DNA of 64,000 nt, from NCBI RefSeq assembly GCF_900168325.1, contig NZ_FVZE01000002.1, positions 620,001-684,000 of the forward strand, read 5' to 3'. Source of the DNA: Novosphingobium mathurense. Its GTDB lineage: Bacteria; Pseudomonadota; Alphaproteobacteria; Sphingomonadales; Sphingomonadaceae. The translations under genes and the position numbers were made by a program. The notes under the pieces were generated by a model. It searched no databases. It was not told the origin of the DNA and saw nothing but the letters and a program-made list of their open reading frames with translations. Below, piece after piece: positions 17,655 through 26,856 of the stretch (the stretch's first letter is position 1; each line of letters begins with the position of its first letter).

Positions 17655-18329
17655 TTAACCTTCAGGCTCGGAAATTTGCGGGGAAGCCGCCCAGGTTTCG
17701 TCTTCGCCGATCCGGTCGGCGTAGAGCAGGCGTCCGCCCGAAAGGTGCCAGAGCGCTTCGTTGAAGTTCGAATTGCTCATGGCGAAACAGCCTTCGCTGC
17801 GGCCGAGCTTGCCCCACTTTTCGATCATCGTCTGGTCGACGTACCAGGCCGGATGCATGACGATGGCGCGCTGAAGGGCCATCGAATTGTCCTCGTCCAG
17901 CCCGACGAGGCGGATCGAGGTGCCGTACTTGCCCTTGTACCATTCGCAGGTGAGGAAGGCCCCGCGCGAGGTGGCTTCGGAGCCCGGCGTGTTGGAAAAG
18001 CGCTGCAGCCAGCCGCTGTGCTCCGGATCGGACCCCCTGCCGTGTGCGAGCAGGAAGCTGCGGACGGTTCCGGTCTCGATATTGGCGAAATGCAGGCGCG
18101 GTTTCCACGAGGGCTGGGCGAAATCGGCAACCCCGACCAGATCGGTACGCCAGACCTTGTTGCCGACGCGCTCCGCTTGGCGGGCAGCGACGTCCATGAT
18201 CTTGCGTTCGTAGGGATTCAGGCTGGAGGCGGAAGCGTCGACCGCGAGTGCGCGACCGGGCAAGACAATTCCGGCGCCCGCCGCAATTGCACCCTTGAGA
18301 ACCGTTCGCCGTCCGACATTCCAATCCAT
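17655..18329 (-). CDS. Exported murein L,D-transpeptidase catalytic domain protein
   Basis: 224 residues. A twin-arginine-like leader (GRRTVLKGAIAAGAG) precedes a YkuD_2-type domain with the active-site pattern AIVMHPAWYV followed by GKLGRSEGCFAMSN, where His and the SxGC Cys form the catalytic core. Expected site is the periplasm, acting on peptidoglycan cross-links or anchoring. It stands alone between xdhC and phaZ. Confidence 0.85.
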   Translation of the reverse strand: MDWNVGRRTVLKGAIAAGAGIVLPGRALAVDASASSLNPYERKIMDVAARQAERVGNKVWRTDLVGVADFAQPSWKPRLHFANIETGTVRSFLLAHGRGSDPEHSGWLQRFSNTPGSEATSRGAFLTCEWYKGKYGTSIRLVGLDEDNSMALQRAIVMHPAWYVDQTMIEKWGKLGRSEGCFAMSNSNFNEALWHLSGGRLLYADRIGEDETWAASPQISEPEG

Positions 18330-18380
18330 CGGATCAATATAGCGCTTTCCCGCAGCAACTTCCAGTCAGGTCCGCAGCTT

Positions 18381-18407
18381 GCCGGCCTGCGGTCGGGGCA
18401 GGCCGGC
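18381..18407. terminator. Perfect 10-bp hairpin after PHA depolymerase
   Basis: GCCGGCCTGC (18381-18390) and GCAGGCCGGC (18398-18407) form a perfect stem with a 7-base loop, ~40 bases past the phaZ stop. No T-run follows on the - strand. Confidence 0.4.
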
Positions 18408-18444
18408 GCGCCGGTTCACGGGCCGGAGGTGCCTGCGGGCCGCA

Positions 18445-19689
18445 TCAGGCGACCACCTTGAGCGCGGTTTTCTGGTGCTGCCTGATCCAGTCTTCCAGGA
18501 CCGGCGCAATCCGGTTGCGCCACTTGCTGCCGTTGAAGATGCCGTAGTGGCCCACGTCTTCGGCGAGGTAGTACTTCTTGCGCTCTTCCGGCAGGTGCGT
18601 TGCAAGGTGCAGGGCGGCCCTGGTCTGGCCGATGCCGGAAATGTCGTCATTCTCGCCTTCGACTGCGAGCAGCGCGGTATCGCGGATGCCGCCCAGGTCG
18701 ATCCGCTCGCCGCGGTGGACGAATTCGCCCTTGGGCAGCGAATGCCTCTGGAACACGTGCTCGACCGTCTGCAGGTAGAAGTCTGCGGTCATGTCGCAGA
18801 CCGAGCGGTACTCGTCATAGAAGGCCTTGGTGGCAGCCGCGCTTTCCCCGTCGCCTTCGACGAGGTGCTTGAACATGCCGTAATGGCTCATCATGTGGCT
18901 GCCCAGGTTCATCGCCATGAAGCCGGTAAGCTGCAGGAAGCCCGGATAGACGCGGCGGCCGCTGCCCGGATAGGTCAGCGGGACTTCGGCAATGACATTG
19001 TGTTCGAACCATGAAAGCGGCTGCTGCATCGCGACGTCGTTGACGCTGGTGGGCGCCTCGCGGGTGTCGATCGGGCCGCCCATCATCGTCAGCGTCGCGG
19101 GACGGCAGGGGTCCTTCTTGGCGCCCATGATGGCTGCTGCAGCGTATGCCGGAACCGACGGTTGGCACACGGCCAGCATGTGCGTGCCCGGGCCGATGTG
19201 GTGGAGGAAATCGACAAGGTAGTCGATGTAGTCGTCGAGATCGAAGCGGCCGGCGGAGGCCGGCACCAGCTTCGCGTCGGCCCAATCGGTGATGTAGACC
19301 TCGCACGTTTCCAGCATGCGGGCGACAGTCCCGCGCAGGAGAGTTGCGTAGTGGCCGCTCATCGGAGCGACGATCAGCAGCCTGGGCGCGTTTTCGGGCA
19401 GGCCTGGGTGATCGAAGCGCAGCAGGTTGCCGAAGGGGCGGTGGAGCACGATCGCCTCGGTGACGGGGTAGGTGGCATCGCCGATCGACACGGTCTCGAT
19501 GTCGAATTCGGGCTTGCCGCGCGGGGATGCCGCGTGGGCGAAGACTTCGAGCGCCGAAGCCATGATCGGTCCGAAACCGGAATACCCGATGGGAAGGCTC
19601 GGGTTCGTGAGCATTTCGGCACCGACCGAAGCCCAAGCCGCTGCGCCACCAAGCATGGTGCGCTGCAATTCATACATGTTGTAAAGCAA
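18445..19689 (-). CDS. phaZ: Intracellular polyhydroxyalkanoate depolymerase
   Basis: 414 residues, matching the intracellular PhaZ family that mobilises native PHA granules. The catalytic Cys is in AVCQPSVP (~175), with Asp in GENDDISG and His in EDVGHYG. TTG 19689 is the likely start: it gives MLYNMYELQR, the usual family N-terminus, and AGGAGA lies six bases upstream, whereas ATG 19677 is too far from that site. A PhaR-like operator lies ~70 bases upstream, linking its control to the phasin gene. Confidence 0.94.
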   Translation of the reverse strand: MLYNMYELQRTMLGGAAAWASVGAEMLTNPSLPIGYSGFGPIMASALEVFAHAASPRGKPEFDIETVSIGDATYPVTEAIVLHRPFGNLLRFDHPGLPENAPRLLIVAPMSGHYATLLRGTVARMLETCEVYITDWADAKLVPASAGRFDLDDYIDYLVDFLHHIGPGTHMLAVCQPSVPAYAAAAIMGAKKDPCRPATLTMMGGPIDTREAPTSVNDVAMQQPLSWFEHNVIAEVPLTYPGSGRRVYPGFLQLTGFMAMNLGSHMMSHYGMFKHLVEGDGESAAATKAFYDEYRSVCDMTADFYLQTVEHVFQRHSLPKGEFVHRGERIDLGGIRDTALLAVEGENDDISGIGQTRAALHLATHLPEERKKYYLAEDVGHYGIFNGSKWRNRIAPVLEDWIRQHQKTALKVVA

Positions 19690-19757
19690 GGTTCATCTCC
19701 TGGCCGCCGCACGCAGCCGTCCTGACGATTCCCTTCATTCTGGGGATGAATCGATTG

Positions 19758-19772
19758 TTGTGCAATGCGGCA
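19758..19772. promoter_or_regulatory. PhaR-like operator upstream of PHA depolymerase
   Basis: TTGTGCAATGCGGCA here is, on the other strand, TGCCGCATTGCACAA, identical at 14 of 15 bases to the repeat at 1551-1565 before the phasin gene. It lies 69 bases before the phaZ start and 111 bases before the divergent ABC transporter gene. Confidence 0.6.
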
Positions 19773-19882
19773 TTTCCATTTTCAGTCTTTTGCATAGCAA
19801 TTGTACGACCCTGTGGGCACCTGCAGCCTTGCCCGGGACTCGGGCCTTTCCCTTAGCGTCTCAACGCGGTAAGGGGCCGCGC

Positions 19883-21727
19883 ATGGACGCCAATCCGGGC
19901 CAGACCCTAACGCCGCAGAGTGAAGCCTCGACGACAGGCGAGGAATCGCCGCGTCGCAAGAGTCTGGGGCCGCTGCGCATGGTTTGGCGCGAGCTGTTCC
20001 ACTATCCCGGACGCATGGCGATTGCCGGTTGTGCGCTGATCACCACGGCGACCTCTACCCTCGCGATTCCTTACGGGTTCCGCCAGATAATCGACCAGGG
20101 CTTCGCCGAAGGCGCAGACCCGACGGCGATCCGCAAGTGGTTCATCGCCCTGCTGTGCATCGTTGCCGTTCTGGCCGTTGCCACGGCGATCCGTTTCTAC
20201 AGCGTTTCCTGGCTGGGTGAGCGAGTCGTTGCCGACATTCGCCTGCGCGTCCAGCGCCACCTGCTGTCGCTTTCGCCCAGTTTCTTCGAGGAAAACAGTC
20301 CCAAGGAAATCGCCTCGCGCATGACCGCGGACACCGCGATCATCGAGCAGATCGTCGGAACGACCGTCTCGGTCGCCTTGCGTAACGCGATCATGGCGAT
20401 CGGCGGCGTGGCCTACCTCTTTGCCCTGGCCCCGACGCTCACGATCGGCCTGATCGTCGCGATTCCGCTCGTGATCTTGCCGATTGCGACATTCGGCAGG
20501 AGGCTGCGGGCGGTCTCGCGCACCAGCCAGGACCGCGTGGCCGACATCGGCGCGATGACCTCGGAAGTCTTCGGCGCCCTGCGCGTGGTGCAGGCCTTCA
20601 ATCAGGAAGGCCGCGAGATGGGCCGCTTCGGCGAGGCGGTCGAGCGCACTTTCGAGACCGGCAAGCGGCGCATCACCATCCGCGCGATCATGACCGCGGT
20701 CATCATGTTCCTCATCTTCGGTTCGATCACCGTCATCATGTGGCGCGGCGCGGTCGGCGTTGCGGAAGGCACGATCACCGGTGGCACGATCGCGGCATTC
20801 GTGGTTACGGCAGGCATCGTAGCGGGCGCCTTCGGATCGCTGACCGAAGTCTATGGCGATCTCGTGCGCGGTGCGGGCGCGGCCAGCCGCCTGGCCGAAC
20901 TGCTGGGCGAGCGTCCGGCGATCTCGCCTCCGGCGCGGCCGCAGGCGATGCCCAGTCCGGCGCGCGGCAAGCTCGCCTTCGAGAGCGTGACGTTCCGCTA
21001 TCCCACCCGCCCCGAACTGGCGGCGCTCAAGGATTTCAGCCTGACCGTCGATCCCGGCGAAACCGTGGCGATCGTCGGCCCTTCGGGGGCGGGCAAGTCG
21101 ACCCTGTTCCAGCTGGCCGAGCGATTCTACGATCCGCAGAGCGGGTCCATCAAGATCGACGGCGTGCCGCTGACATCGGCCGATCCCGCCGAAATCCGCC
21201 AGCGCATCGCGCTCGTGCCGCAGGAGGGCGTACTGTTTGCCGCCAGCGCACGCGACAACCTGCGTTACGGCAATTGGACTGCGGACGACGAGGCGATCTG
21301 GCAGGCCGCGCGCGCCGCCAATGCCGAGCAGTTCCTGAAGGACCTTCCACAGGGCCTCGACACCTTCCTCGGTGAAGACGGCGCCCGCCTGTCCGGTGGC
21401 CAGCGCCAGCGCATCGCGATTGCCCGCGCGCTGCTGCGCGAGGCGCCGATCCTCCTGCTCGACGAGGCGACCAGCGCGCTCGACGCCGAAAGCGAGCGAC
21501 TGGTGCAGGACGCGCTCGACCGCCTGATGAAGAGCCGCACGACGCTCGTGATCGCGCACCGCCTTGCGACGGTAAGGCAGGCCGACCGCATCATCGTCAT
21601 GGATGACGGGCGCATCGTCGAGCAGGGCACGCACGACACGCTCTCGGCTGCGGGCGGGCTTTACGCGCGGTTGGCATCGCTGCAATTCGACATGCGCCCC
21701 GACCAACGCTCGCCGCAGGACGCCTAA
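19883..21727 (+). CDS. ABC exporter, fused membrane and ATPase domains
   Basis: 614 residues of type IV (MsbA/BmrA-like) half-transporter. Six membrane helices span ~40-350, with the SPKEIASRM-T coupling segment. The ATPase domain has Walker A GPSGAGKST, Q-loop LVPQEG, signature LSGGQRQRIAIARALL, Walker B ILLLDEATSALD and switch His AHRL. Substrate unknown; lipid or drug export is typical. ATG 19883 follows GGTAAGGGG. Confidence 0.93.
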   Translation: MDANPGQTLTPQSEASTTGEESPRRKSLGPLRMVWRELFHYPGRMAIAGCALITTATSTLAIPYGFRQIIDQGFAEGADPTAIRKWFIALLCIVAVLAVATAIRFYSVSWLGERVVADIRLRVQRHLLSLSPSFFEENSPKEIASRMTADTAIIEQIVGTTVSVALRNAIMAIGGVAYLFALAPTLTIGLIVAIPLVILPIATFGRRLRAVSRTSQDRVADIGAMTSEVFGALRVVQAFNQEGREMGRFGEAVERTFETGKRRITIRAIMTAVIMFLIFGSITVIMWRGAVGVAEGTITGGTIAAFVVTAGIVAGAFGSLTEVYGDLVRGAGAASRLAELLGERPAISPPARPQAMPSPARGKLAFESVTFRYPTRPELAALKDFSLTVDPGETVAIVGPSGAGKSTLFQLAERFYDPQSGSIKIDGVPLTSADPAEIRQRIALVPQEGVLFAASARDNLRYGNWTADDEAIWQAARAANAEQFLKDLPQGLDTFLGEDGARLSGGQRQRIAIARALLREAPILLLDEATSALDAESERLVQDALDRLMKSRTTLVIAHRLATVRQADRIIVMDDGRIVEQGTHDTLSAAGGLYARLASLQFDMRPDQRSPQDA

Positions 21728-21739
21728 AAGACTGGAATT

Positions 21740-21764
21740 GCGCAACAAGGAAATTATGTTGCGC
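21740..21764. promoter_or_regulatory. Inverted repeat upstream of M13 peptidase gene
   Basis: GCGCAACA (21740-21747) and TGTTGCGC (21757-21764) are perfect arms around a 9-base spacer, 64 bases before the peptidase start. It could be an operator or a terminator for the ABC gene ending at 21727; no T-tract follows. Confidence 0.35.
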
Positions 21765-21827
21765 TTCATTGGCGGGTCATCCGGACTCGTTCAGTCTCGT
21801 GTCGAACAATCCGAAAAAGGATCAGGC

Positions 21828-23954
21828 ATGCCTCGAATTCTCGGCAGGGCGCTTGCGTCGAGCGCCGCCATTTCAGCTTTCGTATTCAGTCTTTCCGCCT
21901 CCCCGCTGATTGCGGCCGACAATCCGGCAACCGCCGATTGGGGCGATTTCGGGGTCCAGACCCAGTGGATGGAAAAGGACGTCAAGCCGGGCGACGACTT
22001 CGACACGTTCGTGAACGGCAAATGGATCGAGACCACCGAACTGCCTTCCGACCGCACCCGCTGGGGTTCGTTCGACGAATTGCGGGAACTCTCAACCCAG
22101 CGCCTTCACGGCATCATGGATGATCTTCTGGCATCCAAGCCGGCGCCGGGAACCGACGCCGCGCGAGTCGCGGCCGCCTATTCGGCGTTCATGGATACCG
22201 ACGCGATCAACGCGGCCGGGCTCAAGCCGGCGCGTCCCTATCTCGATGCGATCTTCGCGGCGAAGACGCCGACCGACCTGATGAAGCTCTTCGCCTCGCC
22301 GGGCTATGCATCGCCGCTGGGCGTCTATGTCGATGCCGACCCCAAACAGAGCGATGTCTACGCGCTGCAGGCCGCCATCACCGGCCTTGGCCTGCCTGAC
22401 CGCGACTATTACCTCAAGGACGATGCGCGGTCGCAGGAAATCCGGGCCAAGTATCTCGATTACCTGACTTTCGTGCTTGGCAAGGCGGGCTACGCCGATC
22501 CGGCTTCGGCGGCCAAGGCGGTCATGTCGCTGGAAATGCGCATCGCCCAGGCCGACTGGGACCGCGCCGCCGCGCGCAACCGCGACCTCACCTACAACAA
22601 GCTGTCGATGAGCGATTTCGAGGCGTTCGGCTCCGCCGGCCTCGTGCGGACCTTCATGGATACCGTGGGCGCGGGCAAGGCGAGCTACGTCATCGCTTCG
22701 GAGATTCCGCCGACGGCCGAGGAGCTCAAGGAAGCCAAGATCGACGCGGCCAAGGCCCAGACCCTCTTCGGAGGCGGGCTCCCGGCCGCGATCAAGCTGG
22801 TCGACGAAGTGCCCGTCGCGGTCTGGCAGGCCTGGCTGGCGGCGCACTTCCTGCGCGACCACGCTTCGGTCCTGCCCAGCGACATCGACGATGCGACTTT
22901 CGACTTCTACGGCAAGACGCTGACCGGCCAGCCCGAACAGCGTCCCCGCTGGAAACGCGGCATCAGCGCCGTCGAGGGGATGGCCGGCGAACTGCTCGGC
23001 AAGATCTACGCCGAAAAGTACTATCCGCCCGAGAACAAGGCGGCGATGGAGGATCTCGTCGCCAATCTGCGCAAGGCGATGGCGCTCAACCTGAGCGACC
23101 TGTCGTGGATGGGCGCGGCGACCCGCAAGGAAGCCGAGGCCAAGCTCGATGCCTTCACGCCCAAGATCGGTGCGCCCGCTACCTTCAAGGAATACGAGGG
23201 CCTGACTTTCACGGGGAACGATCCGCTGGGTAACATGATGGCCGCGGGCAAGTGGCAGAACAACTACGACATGAACCGTATCGGCAAGGCGGTCGATCGC
23301 GCCGAATGGTTCATGCTGCCCGAGACGGTCAACGCCTACTACAATCCGCCCTTCAACGAGATCGTCTTCCCGGCCGCGATCCTGCAGCCGCCGTTCTTCA
23401 ATCTCTCGGCCGACCCTGCGGTCAATTACGGCGCGATCGGCGGCGTGATCGGCCACGAGATGGGCCATGGCTTCGACGACCAGGGTGCCAAGTCGGACGG
23501 CACGGGCAACCTGCGCGACTGGTGGACGGCTGCGGACAAGGCCAATTTCCAGAAGCTGCAGGACAAGCTCGAAGCGCAGTACAATGCCTTCTGTCCCTAC
23601 GACGACGGCAAGACCTGCGTGAACGGCAAGCTGACAATGGGCGAGAACATCGGCGATCTGGGCGGCCTCAGCCTTGCCTACCGCGCCTACAGGCTTTCGC
23701 TGAACGGCAAGGAAGCTCCGGTGATCGACGGCTATACCGGCGACCAGCGCTTCTTCATGGCCTGGGCGCAGGTGTGGCGTTCGAAGGTGCGCGAGGAGCA
23801 GGCGCGCCAGTACCTGATGACCGACCCGCACTCGCCGCCGCATTATCGGATCAACGGCATCGTCCGGAATTTCGACGAATGGTACAAGGCCTTCGACGTC
23901 AAGCCGGGCGACAAGCTCTACCTCCCGCCCGACCAACGCGTGCGGATCTGGTGA
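21828..23954 (+). CDS. M13 family (neprilysin-type) zinc metallopeptidase
   Basis: 708 residues. A signal peptide ends near LIAAD, so the enzyme is exported. The zinc site is HEMGH (~residue 542) with the third ligand in GENIGDLGGL; the NAYYNPPFNEIVFPA segment matches the substrate-binding NAxY motif, and the family C-terminal Trp (VRIW) is present. It cleaves peptides in the periplasm. ATG 21828 is chosen because AAAAAGGA precedes it and a signal peptide follows. Confidence 0.95.
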   Translation: MPRILGRALASSAAISAFVFSLSASPLIAADNPATADWGDFGVQTQWMEKDVKPGDDFDTFVNGKWIETTELPSDRTRWGSFDELRELSTQRLHGIMDDLLASKPAPGTDAARVAAAYSAFMDTDAINAAGLKPARPYLDAIFAAKTPTDLMKLFASPGYASPLGVYVDADPKQSDVYALQAAITGLGLPDRDYYLKDDARSQEIRAKYLDYLTFVLGKAGYADPASAAKAVMSLEMRIAQADWDRAAARNRDLTYNKLSMSDFEAFGSAGLVRTFMDTVGAGKASYVIASEIPPTAEELKEAKIDAAKAQTLFGGGLPAAIKLVDEVPVAVWQAWLAAHFLRDHASVLPSDIDDATFDFYGKTLTGQPEQRPRWKRGISAVEGMAGELLGKIYAEKYYPPENKAAMEDLVANLRKAMALNLSDLSWMGAATRKEAEAKLDAFTPKIGAPATFKEYEGLTFTGNDPLGNMMAAGKWQNNYDMNRIGKAVDRAEWFMLPETVNAYYNPPFNEIVFPAAILQPPFFNLSADPAVNYGAIGGVIGHEMGHGFDDQGAKSDGTGNLRDWWTAADKANFQKLQDKLEAQYNAFCPYDDGKTCVNGKLTMGENIGDLGGLSLAYRAYRLSLNGKEAPVIDGYTGDQRFFMAWAQVWRSKVREEQARQYLMTDPHSPPHYRINGIVRNFDEWYKAFDVKPGDKLYLPPDQRVRIW

Positions 23955-23960
23955 TTTCGG

Positions 23961-23992
23961 TGCCCGGGGCAGGTCCTGTCCCGGGCATTTTT
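23961..23992 (+). terminator. Intrinsic terminator after M13 peptidase
   Basis: TGCCCGGG (23961-23968) pairs with CCCGGGCA (23980-23987), with a further CAG/CTG pairing inside, followed directly by TTTTT. Confidence 0.85.
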
Positions 23993-24095
23993 GCGCGGGG
24001 GATCAGCAGGTCATCCCGTTTTTCGACCTGACTATTTTGCATTGCAGCGGGTGCCGCCTTGACTTGCCCGGGCGCTGCGGCTTGGTTGCGCCGCG

Positions 24096-24902
24096 ATGGA
24101 CCTGACCCTTACCGCAATTCTCCTTGGCATCGTCGAGGGACTCACCGAGTTTCTGCCGGTCTCGTCGACCGGCCATCTCATCCTTGCTACCGAACTGTTC
24201 GGATACGATGCCGCCCAATGGGCGACCTTCAACATCGTCATCCAGCTGGGCGCGATCCTGGCCGTGATCGTGCAGTTCTGGCGCACGTTCTGGGCCGTGG
24301 GCATGGGCCTGCTCAAGCTTGAGCCCGTGTCGATCCGCTTCGTGCGCAACGTCCTGCTGGCCTTCCTGCCCTCGGCGGTGCTCGGGCTGCTGCTCAAGGA
24401 CTGGATCGAGGGGCTGCTGGGTCAGCCGAGCGTCGTAGGCTGGGCGCTGATCGTCGGCGGCATCGCCATTCTCGTCATCGAGAAGGTGGCCAGGCAGGGG
24501 CCGCTGACCGGCGTGTCCGAGCTTTCGATGAAGACCTGCATGGGCATTGGCCTCGCCCAGTGCCTGGCCATGGTGCCCGGTGTCAGCCGTTCGGGCGCGA
24601 CGATCATGGGCGCACTGGCGATGGGTGTGGAGCGCCGCACCGCTGCCGAGTTCAGCTTCTTCCTTGCGGTGCCCACGATGATGGGCGCCACCACGCTGGA
24701 ACTGCTGGGCGCGCGCGAGCAGCTCATGGCAGGTGCCGGTCCTGTCGGCTGGGGCGAGATCGCGGTGGGCTTCGTCGTGTCCTTCGTGGTCGCGCTGGTG
24801 GTGATCAAGGCGTTCATGGCTTTCGTCAGCCGCTCGGGTTTCTCGCCGTTCGCGTGGTATCGCATCGCCGCCGGTTCTCTGGCACTTTACCTGCTGACAT
24901 AG
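24096..24902 (+). CDS. uppP: Undecaprenyl-diphosphate phosphatase
   Basis: 268 residues, eight-helix BacA/UppP membrane enzyme that recycles undecaprenyl diphosphate to the monophosphate for cell-wall synthesis and can confer bacitracin resistance. The two signature regions are EGLTEFLPVSSTGH near the N-terminus and the PGVSRSGATIMGAL arginine motif in the middle. ppk2 follows 42 bases later on the same strand. Confidence 0.97.
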   Translation: MDLTLTAILLGIVEGLTEFLPVSSTGHLILATELFGYDAAQWATFNIVIQLGAILAVIVQFWRTFWAVGMGLLKLEPVSIRFVRNVLLAFLPSAVLGLLLKDWIEGLLGQPSVVGWALIVGGIAILVIEKVARQGPLTGVSELSMKTCMGIGLAQCLAMVPGVSRSGATIMGALAMGVERRTAAEFSFFLAVPTMMGATTLELLGAREQLMAGAGPVGWGEIAVGFVVSFVVALVVIKAFMAFVSRSGFSPFAWYRIAAGSLALYLLT

Positions 24903-24944
24903 GCCGCATCGCCACAGGCCATGCTGGAACGGGAATGATCTGAC

Positions 24945-25739
24945 ATGGGCAAGAAGCAGAAGGACAAGCTGGGCCGCAAGGCCTACGACAAGCTGCTCGA
25001 GCCCATGGAAGAGGAACTGGTCGGCATGGCCCGCTGGGCCGCCGCTACCGGCGCGCGCATCCTGGTCCTGTTCGAAGGCCGGGATACGGCAGGGAAGGGC
25101 GGGGCGATCAACGCCATCGCCGCCAAGCTCAATCCCCGGCAGGTCCACGTTATCGCCCTGTCCGCGCCCAGTGAGCGAGAGCAGGGCCAGTGGTATTTCC
25201 AGCGCTACGTCCCGCACTTGCCGGCCCGGGGCGAAATCGTCCTGTTCGACCGCAGCTGGTACAACCGCGCCGGGGTGGAGAAAGTCATGGGCTATGCGAC
25301 CGAGCCGCAGGTCCAGGCTTTCCTGCGCGATGCCCCCGACTTCGAAAGGATGCTGGTCGAGGACGGCATCCTCCTGTTCAAGTACTGGCTGGCCTGCGAT
25401 CAGGAGCAGCAGGAGGAGCGCCTGTTCGAACGTCTCGAGGATCCGCTAAAGCGCTGGAAGCTTTCGCCCGTCGATCTGGCCGCCCGGCTCAAGTACGAGG
25501 ACTATACGAAGGCGCGGGCGCAGATGCTCAAGGCGACCCATACGCGCCATGCACCCTGGACGCTGGTGGACTTCAATGACCAGCACCGGGGTCGACTCAC
25601 CCTGATTCGCGACTTGCTCGATCGGCTGCCGGATACCCGCGTCGATCCGGCGCCGCTGGAGATGGAACCGCTCGATCACAAGCCGCTGAAAGAGAAATTC
25701 GACGTTCTTGAGCCGATCCGGCCCTTTCCGGAGGACTGA
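24945..25739 (+). CDS. ppk2: Polyphosphate kinase 2 family protein
   Basis: 264 residues, single-domain PPK2. Walker A is FEGRDTAGKGG (~46-56) and the lid/Walker B region is LFDRSWYNRAGVEKVMG, followed by a helical region (RWKLSPVDLAARLKYEDYTKARAQML) that is conserved in class I PPK2. These enzymes transfer phosphate between polyphosphate and nucleoside diphosphates; direction cannot be read from sequence. Confidence 0.94.
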   Translation: MGKKQKDKLGRKAYDKLLEPMEEELVGMARWAAATGARILVLFEGRDTAGKGGAINAIAAKLNPRQVHVIALSAPSEREQGQWYFQRYVPHLPARGEIVLFDRSWYNRAGVEKVMGYATEPQVQAFLRDAPDFERMLVEDGILLFKYWLACDQEQQEERLFERLEDPLKRWKLSPVDLAARLKYEDYTKARAQMLKATHTRHAPWTLVDFNDQHRGRLTLIRDLLDRLPDTRVDPAPLEMEPLDHKPLKEKFDVLEPIRPFPED

Positions 25740-25885
25740 AAGGCCTCGGGCGACTTGACTTTGCGCCGACGCTGAAGCATGGGCCGCAGCCTTGAGGGGC
25801 GGTCCTTGCTGACCGTCCTCGATTGTTTTCAACGGACATGCCGGCCGCCAGGGCGGCTGAAACGCAGAGATTACAGGAAAACGCC

Positions 25886-26053
25886 ATGGCGAAGCCCGCA
25901 ACTGTCAAGATCCGGCTGGTTTCCACCGCCGACACTGGATTTTTCTACGTCACCAAGAAGAATCCGCGGAACACGACCGAGAAGATGAGCTTTCGCAAGT
26001 ACGACCCCGTCGTGCGCAAGCACGTCGAGTTCAAGGAAGCCAAGATCAAGTAA
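25886..26053 (+). CDS. rpmG: 50S ribosomal protein L33
   Basis: 55 residues, matching bacterial L33 throughout ([20 protein letters not shown], then [18 protein letters not shown]). The zinc-binding Cys pairs of some L33 forms are absent, the usual alphaproteobacterial state. ATG 25886 follows AGAGATTACAGGA. Confidence 0.97.
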   Translation: MAKPATVKIRLVSTADTGFFYVTKKNPRNTTEKMSFRKYDPVVRKHVEFKEAKIK

Positions 26054-26095
26054 GGTTCACGGTCGGTTCAAGGCTGTGTACCTAGGGACATAGCC

Positions 26096-26752
26096 ATGAA
26101 ACGAATGCGAATGACCTTTCGATCCTGTGTTGGCGCGGCCGCTTTGGCCGCGCTTGCCGTTCCAGCCCTCGTTCCCGGTGAAGTGGCGCTTGCCGCCACG
26201 AACGCCGAAAGCGCCCAGCTGAACGAGGCGGTGACCGCCCTGCGCGGCATCTCGACGATGCGCGCGGATTTCGTGCAGACCGATCGCACGGGCCAGTCGG
26301 TGACCGGCACCCTGACGCTCAAGCGTCCGGGCCGTATCCGTTTCCAGTACGAAAAGAGCGTCAACATGCTGATCGTGAGCGACGGCAAGGCGCTCACGAT
26401 GATCGACTACGACGTCAACCAGGTCCAGCGCTGGCCGATCAGCAACAGTCCGCTCGGCGCGCTGCTCGATCCCAACCGCGACGTGGCGAAGTTCGGCACG
26501 GTCAGGCCCACCGGCAACCCCAACGTGGTCAGCGTCGAGGTGCGCGACAGCAAGCACCCCGAGTACGGCGTGATTACCCTGATCTTCACCCGCAAGCCGT
26601 CGGCGCCGGGCGGTCTGGAACTGACCTACTGGGTCGCGCTCGATTCGCAGAACAAGCGCACGACGATCCAGCTCAAGAACCAGCGCTACGGCGTGCCGGT
26701 GACGGATAACGACTTCCGCTGGAACGATCCGCGCCGTCGCACTCGTCGATAG
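26096..26752 (+). CDS. lolA: LolA family outer-membrane lipoprotein carrier protein
   Basis: 218 residues. A signal peptide ends near ALAA (~34), and the mature part has the LolA half-barrel pattern: MRADFVQTDRTGQSVTGTLTLKRPGRIRFQYE and later the LTYWVALDSQNKRTTIQLKN strand. LolA carries lipoproteins from LolCDE across the periplasm. No lolB is adjacent. The start has rpmG 42 bases upstream. Confidence 0.9.
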   Translation: MKRMRMTFRSCVGAAALAALAVPALVPGEVALAATNAESAQLNEAVTALRGISTMRADFVQTDRTGQSVTGTLTLKRPGRIRFQYEKSVNMLIVSDGKALTMIDYDVNQVQRWPISNSPLGALLDPNRDVAKFGTVRPTGNPNVVSVEVRDSKHPEYGVITLIFTRKPSAPGGLELTYWVALDSQNKRTTIQLKNQRYGVPVTDNDFRWNDPRRRTRR

Positions 26753-26822
26753 GAATCCCCGGTTCGTCGCTGATTGTGTGGCACCTGCGACAAACTGCGA
26801 CACTTTCCTTAATTCTGTTCAC

Positions 26823-26850
26823 TTGGCAGCAAGCCAATCGATCCTAGATT
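26823..26850 (+). promoter_or_regulatory. Sigma70-like promoter before candidate small RNA
   Basis: TTGGCA (26823-26828) and TAGATT (26845-26850) are 16 bases apart in the lolA-xth gap, with no ORF starting downstream before the strong terminator at 26942. Confidence 0.45.
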
Positions 26851-26856
26851 GATCTT

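Noticed and set aside
16839..18461. 540-codon open frame across xdhC and the L,D-transpeptidase gene
   Set aside because: It crosses two genes on the other strand and has Arg-rich low complexity.
19907..21769. 620-codon open frame opposite the ABC transporter
   Set aside because: It exactly mirrors the transporter gene, is Arg/His/Asp-rich, and has no domain; it is a GC-bias shadow.
22092..23936. 614-codon open frame opposite the M13 peptidase
   Set aside because: Composition is shadow-like and the + strand has full peptidase motifs.
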